A stretch of 64,000 nt of DNA from Cryptomeria japonica (Eukaryota > Streptophyta > Pinopsida > Cupressales > Cupressaceae): the NCBI RefSeq assembly GCF_030272615.1, contig NC_081408.1, positions 402,035,889 through 402,099,888 of the forward strand, read 5' to 3'. Made by a program: the position numbers and the translations under genes. The notes under the pieces are model-generated. The model had not been told where the DNA came from. It saw nothing but the letters and a program-made list of their open reading frames with translations, and did no database searches. How positions within the stretch are numbered: position 1 is the stretch's first letter; each line of letters begins with the position of its first letter. Below, one piece after another: positions 21,640-32,366 of the stretch.

Positions 21640-24600
21640 TGAGGGATGTGACCTCCCTACCATTGGTTACCTTCCACAGGACAAATCAAATTTGTTGATA
21701 GAAGAAATAGACAGCATCAACATGGGTACCAAAGTCATTTCAAAAAATGTGCTCATTGCCAAATCCCTCATAGAAATCGAGAAACAAGACTTCATCAACT
21801 TCCTTACAGAGGTAAAAATCAATTTTGCATGGTCCTATTCCGATATGCCAGGGTTGGACCCTGCCTAGGTGGTTCACAATCTCACCATCCGCCCATATAC
21901 AAAACGTGTAAAACAAAAATTGCGCAAAATGCACCCACATATTGCACTCCTGGTCAAGGCGGAACTCCAAAAGTTGTTAGATGTAGAATTTATCAAACCA
22001 ATAGATTATGCTGAATGGGTCTCCAACATTGTATCTGTCGGCAAACCTGCCGGGGGCATCCGAATCTGCACAGATTTCTGAGATCTAAATATAGCTTTTC
22101 CTAAGGACGATTTCCCACTCCCAAACATAGATATGATTGTGGACCTTACAATAGGACATGAATTTTTATCGCTAATGGATGGGTTTTCTGGATACAACCA
22201 AATCAGGATAGCAGATGAGGATCAGCATAAAATTGCATTCACAACAGCATGGGGTACCTTCTGTTACCGGGTCATGCCTTTTGGCCTTAAAAATGCTAGA
22301 GCTACGTATCAACGGGCAATGACAACAATTTTTCATGACCTATTACACAAAATTATGGAGGACTACATGGATGATCTACTAGGAAAATCCAAGACAAGAC
22401 AAGAACACATCCCTATTCTAAAATAGATCTTCGAAAGATTGGAAAAATACAAGCTGCGCCTAAATCCCAAAAAGTGTGTGTTTGGTGTCACATCGGGAAA
22501 ACTACTAGGATTCATTGTTTCCCGTAGAGGCATCGAGGTTGATCCCGCAAAAGTAAAAGCTATCATGGAAATACCTCCACCAAAAACTCTCAGACAACTG
22601 CGCAGTCTCCAGGGAAAACTCCAATTTGTCAGGTGTTTCATTTCACAACTAGAAGATAAGTGCCATCCATTTGCACACCTCCTATGCAAGGACACAAAAT
22701 TCAAATGGGACTACTTATGCCAAAAAGCCTTTGAGAAACTAAAAGAATATCTAGCATCACCTCCTGTATTGATGCCTCCTGCTCCTGGAAAACCCCTTAT
22801 TTTGTATATATGTGCTACTGCAGTGGCATTGGGGGCATTATTGGCGCAAATAGATGATCAAGGGAAGGAACACACCATTTACTACATCAGTCAGACGTTG
22901 GTAGGATATGAACTCAATTACACCTCCATTGAAAGAGCATGTTTGGCATTAGTGTTCAACACAAAGAAACTACGACACTATATGCTAAATAATAAGACAA
23001 AACTAATTGCTAAAATCGATCCACTTAAATATCTCTTGTCTAAAGCTACTCTCACTGGCAGAACCACCAAATGGGTCATGCTCTTAAGCGAGTTTGACAT
23101 TGAATATGTGGACATAAAGGCAATCAAGGGACAAGTCATTGCAGATCAGTTGGCTGAAGCTCCACTTCTAGGCGACCATCCTCTTCTCACAGAATTACCA
23201 GATGAGTTCATTATGACTGTTACCACATCCTCCACATGGAAATTGTATTTTGATGGCTCCTACACTCAAAATGGATCGGGGGTAGGAATATTATTGGTCA
23301 CACCTCAAGGAGATGGCATCCCCAAATCATACAAGATAGCCTTTGCGTGTACCAATAACATAGCAGAATATGAGGCCCTCATCACAGGTTTATGCTTGGC
23401 TATCCACTGAAAAATAAAGGAATTACAAGTCTATGGTGATTCCCAGCTCATCATAAAACAAGTCAATGATGAATACCAGACAAAAGATGATAAACTCCTT
23501 CCTTACCGTACCATGGTTGAAGATCTTAAGCAATATTTCACGGCAATCAAGTTTGACCAAATCCCACGAACAAACAATAGGGCTGCAGATGCAATGGCCA
23601 CCATTGGCTCCCTCCTTCAAATGCCAGCACACAGTTAGAAGTGCGAGTTCTTGGTCGAGCAATTGTTTATACCGACATATGACCTACTAGAGTCTGAAAT
23701 GGTGTGTGTTCTCGTTGGTCCCAAGTCCCCTTGGTACCAAGAAACCTTCGCTTTCCTCAAAGACAACACCATTCCCCCACACCTCACCAAAACCCAATAG
23801 AAAACCTTCATCCGCCGATGTGCCCGTTACACCATCCTTGCAGACACCTTGTTCAGAAGGCATTTTGATGGTTCCCTCCTAAGGTGTTTAGATAAACAAG
23901 AAGCAGAATGGGCATTATGTGAAGTACACAAGGGTATCTGTGGGGCACACTCAAGTGGACTCACATTGGCTAAAAAACTTTTGAGAACAGGATACTATTG
24001 GCCTAAAATGGAAGAAGATGCATACAACTATGTGAAGAAATGCATCCCTTGCCAGTAGCATGGCGACAAGATTCATGCACCGTCACAAGAATTGCAGCCA
24101 TTCATTACACCATGGCCCTTCTCGCAGTGGGGGCTCAATCTCATTGGGAAAATCCACCCTTCATCTTCCAACGGACATAAATTCATTATCACCGCCACCG
24201 AATACTTCACCAAGTGGGTAGAGGCTATCCCTCTTACTTTCACCACCGGCAAGCAAATATCCAAATTCATCTTGAACTACCTAATTTGCCAATATGGCAT
24301 CCCAAAAGTTATCATCACAGATAATGGTAAACAATTTAAGAACCAGGATGTCAAAGAACTCTGCCAAAAATTCAACATCCAACACCGCTTCTCCACTCTA
24401 TATTACCCCCAAGGCAATGGCCAAGCTGAGGCTTCTAATAAAACCCTAATAAAAATCCTCAAAAAGACAGTCAATGAAGTAGGTCATGATTGACACCTCC
24501 AAATCCATCCTGCATTGTGGGCCTACCGCACCTCCATCCGCACCCCCATAGGTGCCACTCCTTATTCCCTAGTATTTGGTTCCGAAGCCATCCTTCCCAT

Positions 24601-24967
24601 TGAGATTGAGATCCCCTCTCTAAGGGTATCGCAAGAATACAAAATTGCCTGCTTACAAGAGCTAGAATTATTAGATGAAAGGCACCTCAAGGCCTTGAAT
24701 CATCTCTGGGTATATCAAAACTGTATGCGCATGAGTTATCATAAAAAAGTTAGAACCCGGGAATTCCAAGTTGGTGATCTTGTCCTCATGGAGAATCAGA
24801 AAAATCTACAAGAAAGAGAAAAGAAAGGCAAGTTCGAGCCTAATTGGCTTGAACCATATGTAATCACAACGAAATATGGATCAGGAGCTTATCAATTGGC
24901 TACTCCTGAAGGCGATCCTTTGGATGATCCAATGAATATCATACACCTCAAAAGTTTTTATGCTTAG
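21611..24967 (+). pseudogene. pol: Element C pol: RT, two RNase H domains, integrase
   Basis: Frame 2. RT at 21900-22430 shows PAGGIRICTDF, LNIAFPKDDFPLP, LSLMDGFSGYNQI, MPFGLKNA and the catalytic YMDD (22367-22378). The first RNase H is at 22780-23000 (CATAVALGALL, ERACLALVF). A second, archaeal-type RNase H is at 23235-23630 (YFDGSYTQNG, EYEALITGL, GDSQLI, NRAADAMA), the mark of Tat elements. The integrase zinc domain is at 23925-24057 (H-H-C-C). The core at 24170-24450 has ATEYFTKW, TDNGKQF and the Glu in NGQAEASN. Stops lie at 21866, 22079, 22424, 23408, about 23636, about 23798, 24056 and 24491. Several, such as FRDLN read as F-stop-DLN, are simple CGA-to-TGA changes. A one-base shift near 21640 separates it from gag. 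Confidence 0.9.
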
Positions 24968-26103
24968 TCCTCAGAAAGTCTTAAATTGTCAAAAAAATCA
25001 AGAAAAATTTTAAAAAAAAAATGAGAAAAAAGATCATGAAAAAATCGTCACTTTGGTGAAAACTTGGCAAACAGGCACCTTATGACACAATTTTTTTAAA
25101 AAAAAATCAGAAAAAGAAAAAGAAAAACAATTCATCCATTAGTGAAAACCACTTGGTGGTGCTATGGACAAGTACCTTGGTGAAAACCTCTGTGCAGGCG
25201 CCAAGGTAAATAACCGGATCCACTGTCTGTCATGTCTATACTACAAATCATCTGCCATCCAGCCCACCCATGCGCAACATTCCTTCTTTTCCGCCCCCAA
25301 TAAAACATGCGTATGATGATGAAGTCTTCGCCTGAGTCATGAACAGGGAATGTCCCATTGAAACTGAGCTTTTATGCCTCTGTGTAAGCTTCAAGAAGTC
25401 TTGATCAACAATCCCAAGTCCATCCTAGTTCTACTCTTGGCAAGAGGTATCATTTGGTCAGAAGGAAGAGACTTGTTAGATTTTGTTAGATCTTTTCATA
25501 TAGACTTGCATCTTTGCCCTACGATTGCCACTATTTACAACTGCCTGGATTCTTTCATATCTAGGTATGTTACGATAGGCGCATACTGGGGCATATTTCA
25601 TAGTATGGAATGTTTTGGATTCTTCTTGTATAAACCGGCGACCTGGTACTAGTGTTTATCAACACTTACCTTCTCGTGTACAAGAGGTATCGGTGTGTTT
25701 GAGGGTTTCCTTGCATGAACCCACAATTTTGTATTAGTGTTTCTTAACACTTGCATTGTTGTGTGCAAGAAATTCCCGTTTGTCTACAGAGTCAGTCCAC
25801 GCCCTGGGTTTCTCATGGCATCTTGATTTCTATAATCAGTGGTGCAAGTCACTCAGGGAAACATCAAACTAGGTTGGCTCTCCACATTTGTTGTACACAA
25901 AATCTCACCATCATTCCATCAAATCCTAAACTCAATAATCCCACGAAGTTCTCAAATTGCCCCCATTTTCCTCCGCAGTCTCGCATCTTGTATTCTTCTT
26001 TCCAAATACCTCACGACTGCTTCATATTTGTTCCTCATCTATCCCTTCCACCCTAATTTTTCTTCCTCTATTTTTTCCTCACATAATCAATTCTGATTCT
26101 GAT
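24968..26103 (+). other. Element C 3' UTR, non-repeated part
   Basis: No motif-bearing ORF. A-rich stretches near 25000-25130 are followed by two partial repeats around 25630-25770 (TAGTGTTT(A/C)T(C/T)AACACTT palindrome-like motif, twice). Confidence 0.6.
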
Positions 26104-26735
26104 TCATGTCTTATACAGGATGTATCCTTCCTGAAACCAGACGCTTTGATCATGTCTTATATAGGATGAATCCTTCCTGAAACTAGACGTTATGATCAGT
26201 CATGTCTTATACAGGATGTATCCTTCCTGAAACCAGACACTCCGATCATGTCTTATACAAGATGAATCCTTCCTGAAACCAGATGTTGTGATCTGCTCAT
26301 GTCTTATACAGGATGAATCCTTCCTGAAACCAGACGTTGTGATCAATCATGTCTTATACAAGATGAATCCTTCTTGAAACCAGATGTTGTGATCTGATCA
26401 TGTCTTATACAGGATGAATCCTTCCTGAAACCAGATGTTGTGATCAATCATGTCTTATACAGGATGAATCCTTCCTGAAATGAGACGTTGTGATCTGATC
26501 ATGTCTTATACAGGATGAATCCTTCCTGAAACCAGACGTTGTGATCAGTCATGTCTTATATAGGATGTATCCTTCTTGAAACCAGACACTCCGATCATGT
26601 CTTATACAGGATGAATCCTTCCTGAAACCAGATATTGTGATCAATCATGTCTTATACATGATGAATCCTTCCTGAAACCAGACACTTTGATCATCTTTGT
26701 CTTATACAGGATGAATTCTTCTTGAAACTAGACTA
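26104..26735 (+). repeat. Minisatellite in C 3' UTR (about 13 units of 47-52 bp)
   Basis: Each unit holds TCATGTCTTATACAGGATG, (A/T)ATCCTTCCTGAAACCAGA and a short GTTGTGATC(A/T)-like linker that alternates in length, giving 47- to 52-bp periods. Units differ by single bases, the last being most diverged. Hypervariable tandem arrays in the 3' UTR are known from Tat/Ogre elements and are proposed seeds of satellites. Confidence 0.9.
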
Positions 26736-26941
26736 AATCTAGATCTTATCAATCAAATCAAATCAAATCTATCGGGATATCAATTTCGCAAAACTCCAAA
26801 GATCAAATACCTCAATTGATCTCCCAAGGGGGCATCACCATACCATAATCTATCAATCAAGAGCCGGGGCATCCTATCAAACCAATTTCAGCATCAAAAC
26901 AAGATTATTCTTTGAATCAATGTGTCATCACACCTCACTTC

Positions 26942-26955
26942 AAAGAGGGGCAAAA
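26942..26955 (+). other. Element C polypurine tract
   Basis: AAAGAGGGGCAAAA directly before the TG of LTR2, the standard plus-strand primer position. Confidence 0.75.
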
Positions 26956-28065
26956 TGTAGACACTTAAAAATAATTATTTTAATTATTTTTAATTCCTTG
27001 CATAATTAATTAATTAATTATGTTAAATCAAATTCCTCTCAATATTAATTAAATATAATTAATATTGTCACTATAGCATATGATTGATTTATTTAATAAA
27101 TCAATCCCTTTCTTTATTCTTCTAAAAAAATCAAATCCTCACAAATCTTCCTCTTAGCTAATTAATTTCAATTAATTAGTTAACCTACATGATTCCTACA
27201 AATCATCTTCTTAATTCATTCTTCTAGAAACTCCCTAAACTCACTTAACATTATTCTTCTAATTTTTTATTCCCTCCACTCATTCTCTCTCCTAGTCAAA
27301 TTCTCCTATAAATGTTAATCCCACCTAACATTTCCTCTAATCCCCCTCCTAATGAGTCGTTAATGGCTTATCAACATGATTAGCCACAAAGTCAACTCTT
27401 TGTCCTTTTCATCCAGCCACTAGCTTTAAATGCTTTTTTCCTAGGTAAATGTAAGATTTTCGAAATCACACATTCCTCTAGGTATCCCCTCTCCCAAGGA
27501 ATTTTTAATTCATTTTTAATTCTCCAATCCCCATGATATCCTTTTTTAAAGAATTTTTAATTCCTCCAATGCATCTTGTGGAGTGTGGAGATACGAAATG
27601 CCTTTAAGGCATATTTCTTGGTCTCCACACCCTCTCTTGGACCTTGTGTGAGCTCACAAGTAAATCTTAGCCCTTCATCTCAAATTCATCCTAGCCATCC
27701 GTTTTCCTCTCCTCTTCCTATAAAATAGGGCTCCATCCCTTCATTCAAATCATCTTGAAATCCAGTAAGTTTATGCTGCCCTTTTGAGCCCAGGAAATCA
27801 TCTTGGCAACTTGATCATCTCATCTTTATCATTTTTCAAATCCATTGCATTTGTGCACAACATTGGAGAGCCATCCACATCCAGCAATCAAAGGAGCACA
27901 TCAAGTGGAACATTATCAAGGGGCGCCTTCACTTCATCAAGCTCAATCCGAAGGAGAAGGTAAAATAGCAAGGTGAAATGGTCTTTTAATGATATTTTAG
28001 CATTCTGCATGTTTATTTCGTTATGTTTTGATCATTTGACCTTCAAATCTATTTTCCTCTCTTCA
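26956..28065 (+). repeat. Element C 3' LTR (complete)
   Basis: 1110 bp, TGTAGACACTT to CTCTCTTCA, followed by the CCTGG target copy at 28066-28070. The first 1005 bp match LTR1. Confidence 0.85.
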
Positions 28066-28070
28066 CCTGG

Positions 28071-28733
28071 TAACAACAAATATCTCATGGAGAAGTTTCA
28101 AGTAGAAATGAAACAAGAATTTGAAATTTAAGATCTGGGACTCATGCATTATTTTCTGGTATGGAAGTACAAAAAATATCAAAAGGTATATATATTTTCC
28201 AAACCAAGTATGTAGCTGATTTGTTGAAGAAGTTTAGAATGGATGCATGCAAAGCACTTGCAACCCCCATAACACTTGGTGAAAAATTAACCAAGGAAGA
28301 TACAAGTCCCAAGGTTAATGCTACTTTGTATGGAAGTTTGGTTGGTAGCCTCATGTATCTCATGACTAGTAGACCCGATATTATGTATGTTGTGAGCCTC
28401 ATCTCTTGCTTCATGCAAGATCTACATGAGTCTCATTGGCAAGCTACTAAAAAAAATCATGAGGCATGTGAAAGGTACACAAAATTTTGGAATTCATTAT
28501 TATCCCATTGAAAAGTTTGAGTTAGTTGATGTTTTGTATTTTGTGAGTGTTTTTTCACTTGGTTCTAGAGTAGTAAGAAATGGGCAACCGTGGCTCTTTC
28601 TTCAGGAGAAGCAGAATACATTGTAGCCACCTCAACAAGTTCTCAAGCAATTTGGATTAGACGGATATTGGAAGATCTACATTTGGTTCAACAAAATCCA
28701 ACCACCATCTATTGTGATTGTGATGCTAAAAAT
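28071..28733 (+). pseudogene. pol: Element A RT second part and RNase H first part
   Basis: Resumes with NNKYLMEKFQVEMKQEFEI and DLGLMHYFLG (one frameshift at about 28160), then SKGIYIFQTKYVADLLKKF, TPITLGEKL, LVGSLMYLMTSRPDIMYVV, the end of copia RT. The RNase H follows in broken frames: KKWATVALSSGEAEYI (about 28570-28625, with the catalytic Glu of GEAEY) and a YCDCDAKN segment at 28710-28733 where D is inserted. The sequence expected around YVDD is missing upstream. Confidence 0.8.
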
Positions 28734-29779
28734 GTTGTTAGTATAAGAGGCATACACATATAATGAGACAATATAATATAATTGAAAAGCTTAATTGAAA
28801 ACTAAATCAAAGATGCAAACCATAAGCCTTCCTTGAAATGTCCCATTTTCCTCTATTCTTGAGGACCTTGAAGGTGTTGGATTGATGGGCTCTTAGTGGA
28901 GCAATGACCTCCAAAGTGACAATTCAAGAGTTGAGTAGCTATTTGATCATGATTGACTATGGAGATGATATGAAATGCATGATTTAAGAAACTAGACTAA
29001 CATGCTATGATAAATCCAAAAGCTAATTACTAGATAATTGAAATGCAAATTGCCTATAGTAATGATGCCTAAATTGACATGAGATGGATCCTTATTGCTC
29101 CAAAATGGGGGATATTTATAGGAATTCCAAGGCCAAAGTTGAGGTGGCAGGAATCGACGATCCAGATTTGATCTGAAGATATCAAGGGCCAAGATTGAGG
29201 AAGTTGGAGAAGAGGTTGGAGGAAGGGACACTTGTCATCTCTGTGGTGACAAGTGTCAAAGAGCCTTGCTCATGAGAGGGCAAGTGTCCAAGGGAGGAGA
29301 CATGTGGCAAAAGTGCCATGTGTCTCAAGGAGAGAATATCCACACCATGGGAGGTTAGGATAAGGAGGTTAGAATGTGCAAGATAGGATAGGGTTAGTTA
29401 GACCCAAGATTAGATTGAATGGGTTAAGTTAGGAGATGGTTAGGTTGGGTGGTTAAAGTTAGGAGCCATGTGCTCATTTGAATTTAGAAATTCAAATAAT
29501 TGGAAAATGACAATTAATCTCAACAAACTTGAGTTTGTTAATCTTAATTAGGGATTAGAAGAATTGATTAGTATGGGGAGACATTAATTAATTTAGAATT
29601 AATTAATCAAAGGGGGATGTGAGATGAACTATATAAATAAAAATTTAGATTTATTTACTAGTAGATGAATAGAAAAATTAATTAAATTGCTTGTGAATTC
29701 AATTAATTGGGAAGTGGAATTAATCAAATAACTGCGTATTTAATTAATTATCTTCAGACCATTTTTAGGTGTATATAGC
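28734..29779 (-). mobile_element. Probable solo LTR D (gypsy, minus) in A RNase H
   Basis: About 1.05 kb of non-coding DNA splits RNase H of A. Flanking 9-mers GCTAAAAAT (28725-28733) and GATAAAAAT (29780-29788) match at 8 of 9 bases. Read on the minus strand it starts TATATACACCTAAAAATGG, close to the C LTR start TGTAGACACTTAAAAAT. It holds a TATA-like CTATAAATATCCCCC (about 29115) and TTAATTAATT-rich U3 like C. The expected TG/CA ends and exact 5-bp duplication are not clean, so another insertion type is possible. Confidence 0.5.
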
Positions 29780-29788
29780 GATAAAAAT

Positions 29789-30016
29789 AACACTATTCCC
29801 ATGATAAAGAATCACATGTTTCATGCTAGAACGAAGCATATAGAGATCAGACATCATTACATTCATGACTTGGTTCAAGATGGACAAGTGGAGTTACAGT
29901 TTTGTCCTTCATCTAAGCAAGTAGTTGACATCTTCACCAAATCTCTTCCTATATCTAGTTTTACTGCCTTTAGACATCAATTGGGACTCACCTCCATTGA
30001 TCATTCAGGGGGAGAT
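29789..30016 (+). pseudogene. pol: Element A RNase H end and polypurine tract
   Basis: MIKNHMFHARTKHIEIRHHY, LVQDGQVELQFCPSSKQ and DIFTKSLP are the conserved C-terminus of copia RNase H, here still open for 72 codons. The ORF ends at the purine tract AGGGGGAGAT (30007-30016) just before the 3' LTR. Confidence 0.85.
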
Positions 30017-30381
30017 TGAAGACAAGTTCAATATTGGAATGATATGCTCAAGAATAGAATGTTGTCCCGGAGATTGCTATGTTGGATATCAAACTCAAGA
30101 TTAGAATGATGCCATGGAGATCAAGACTTGAAGGAAACTACTAAGAATGTGTTTTTGTTTTGTTAATAAAATAGGAGTTTGGAAACTGCTAATATAGACA
30201 TTAGTCTAGTTTTTGATAGTTTTTTAGTCTTTAGAAATGGTTGTCTAAATAATGTTTTTTGTTTTTTAGAAACTGTTATCTATGCAATGACAAAAATGCA
30301 ATTAGTTTAGTTACTTTTCTTTTTGGATAGACTTGAGGAGTCTATAAATGTAATCATTGTTATTGTAAATTTTAATTAAGT
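30017..30381 (+). repeat. Element A 3' LTR, first part
   Basis: Starts TGAAGACAAG and matches 7491 onward to the TAATTAAGTTTTT string. Interrupted there by element E. Confidence 0.9.
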
Positions 30382-30382
30382 T

Positions 30383-32366
30383 TTTGGATTTGTGTGGCAC
30401 AACTGATAGCCTCTGCCCAAAAGGAGGGATCAAGAGAACGTGCATGTATCATACATTTAGCCATTTCCTTGAGAGTTCTAGTTTTGTGTTCTGCAACTCC
30501 ATTCCGCTATGGAGTGTAGGCAACTGAATGCTGAATATCAGTCCCCTCAAATGTACAAAAATCCTCAAGTCTTTTTTTCACATATTCCTTTCCATTATTT
30601 GCACGAAGAATCTTGACCACTTTCCCTGATTGCTTCTCCACATGAGCCTTGAAGTCTAGAAATTTGTCAAACACTTCACTCTTATGAACAAGAAAATACA
30701 CCCAAGTGAAGCGGGAGTAGTCATCAATGAAGGTAAGGACATAGCGGGCCCTACTAAATGAAGGTGATGGAAATGGACCTGCTACATCGCTGTGAACAAG
30801 TTGAAGAACTTCCAAAGCTCTCCAAGCTTTCCCCTTATCAAACTTCTCCTTGGGATGCTTGCCCATAGAACATCCTGAACATACACCCTCTGAAAAATTG
30901 ATTCGAGGTAGACCTGCGACCATGTCTTTAGTGCTAAGCTGTTGAAGGTAGCGGTAGTTGAGGTGACCAAACCGCTCATGCCATAGCTTACTTTCTAAAT
31001 TTGAATGAGTAAGCAAGGCCCTAGAAGGAGAAATTGGCACAAAGTGGGAGAATGAATAAAGCCTTGAGTTGTCATTGACTTGTCCCACTGCTACCAAGGC
31101 ATTATTATCAAGTTCCTTTACCACAATTGAATCAAGTGTAAATTCAACCTTTTTCCCATTCCCATAGTGAGTGATTTGGTAGATAGAGTGAATATTGGTA
31201 GACAAGTTAGGAACATAAAGAACATTCTCAAATATTCCATCATCCATGTCAATTGAGCCTTTCCCTTCAACCTCAACTTGTGTATCATCACCTATGTAAA
31301 TGCGAGGTACCTTTGATGGCTCCAATGAATAAAACTGCTCCTTTGTAGAACCCATGAGATAAGAGGCACTCGAGTCAAGTATCCACTACTGTGAAGAACC
31401 TGTTTTAGCCACAAATGCTTGCCCTTTTCCCTTAGACTGTGAGGAAGTGGAAGGAGATGAATCCTTCTTGTTGTAGGTGGATGACAAATTAATGTGCTTC
31501 ATCTTAAGAAGATTTGTCAACTCATCAACTTGCTTGGTGTGGCATCGATGCTTATCATGACCATACTTCTTACAATAAGCACAAGTTGGTTTATCCTTCT
31601 TAGGTGGAGTCCCCTTCTTGGAAGAGGATGAAAAATCGCTTTGTGATGGGGAGGATGATTGTCCTTTTTCCTGTTGTGGCTTTGACTTAGATTGCTTCTT
31701 GTTCTTGTTGGAATCTTTGCCTTGACTCCCTTGGCTCCCTTGATTAGCCACCAAAGCCTTGGAATTTGAAGACTTGAGAATCCCCATGTTCAACAACTTA
31801 GATTGTTCTAACAACAACATTTCTGTGAAAGCATCAAATGAAGGCATAGTGTAGGAACTCCCCACTACCAAACGGTGAGTTTGGAAGCTAGAAACAAATA
31901 CTACATATTCAGGTGAAAGCTTATCCAACAAGTTGAATATCAACTGAGCATCCTTTTTGTCAATTCCACAATCCTTAAGCTTTGCTCTTAGCTCATTTTC
32001 TTTGGTGACATAATCTTGGATTGTATCAAAACTCTTGGGATCCAAGTTGGTGAGATCATTGTCAATCTTGTAGCCTCTGATTTCATCAACTTGACCATAC
32101 AATTTCTGAAAGATATCCCTAGACTCTTTGATTGTAGAAGACTTCTCAATATGAAAAATGAGGTCATCTGATACATACTTACACAAATTTCCAAGAGCCA
32201 TGCTATTATTAGTGAGCCATTCTAACTCAACCTTAGGATCAGCTGGTGCTGCTATTGTTCCATCTATGTAATGCGTGAGCCCTTTTTCCATTAGTTTGCT
32301 CCATGCTTTAATTTTCCAATATGCATAATTATGTGGAGTTAAAGGTGGAAATTTATGATGACTCAT
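30383..32366 (-). pseudogene. pol: Element E gag-protease-integrase (two in-frame stops)
   Basis: One frame runs from the likely start MSHHKFPPLTPHNYAYWK (32366; an upstream Met exists at 32414). Gag shows AWSKLMEKGL, SRDIFQKLYGQV, ENELRAKLKDCG and DKLSPEYVVF; a Lys/Ser-rich stretch precedes the CCHC knuckle CAYCKKYGHDKHRC at about 31560-31520. Protease follows a TAG at 31386: WILDSSAS, with S for G in the active-site DSG. The integrase zinc domain is KLWHERFGHLNYRYL...CSGCSMGKHP. The core has VHSDVAGPF (first Asp) and ILRANNGKEY, with N where the second Asp belongs. A TAG splits AYTP from RNGVAEHKT. The frame stops at the truncation after FWAEAISCATQ. Only two stops in about 1.98 kb make it the best preserved pol frame here. 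Confidence 0.85.

Larger units (their letters stand above)
15258..28065 (+). mobile_element. Ty3/gypsy Tat-type element C (plus)
   Basis: Element of 12.8 kb bounded by CCTGG duplications at 15253-15257 and 28066-28070. LTR ends are TGTAGACACTT and CTCTCTTCA (the end is visible only in LTR2). Order: LTR1, long leader, gag-protease-G-patch in frame 1, RT-RNase H-second RNase H-integrase in frame 2, a 2-kb 3' UTR with a minisatellite, purine tract AAAGAGGGGCAAAA and LTR2. Two RNase H domains and the G-patch place it in the plant Tat lineage. It lies inside the RT of element A. Coding frames carry about fourteen stops and one frameshift. Confidence 0.9.

Noticed and set aside
24968-26103. ORFs of 85-101 codons after pol of C
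   Set aside because: Overlapping frames in an untranslated region with no motif; they end in the minisatellite.
26104-26735. Regular short repeats that could suggest a CRISPR-like array
   Set aside because: Units are contiguous tandem copies with 8-12-bp variable linkers, no unique spacers and no cas genes, inside the 3' UTR of a plant retrotransposon.
28734-29779. Helitron or TIR transposon as explanation for D
   Set aside because: No CTRR end, no hairpin and no terminal inverted repeats were found; LTR-like layout fits better.
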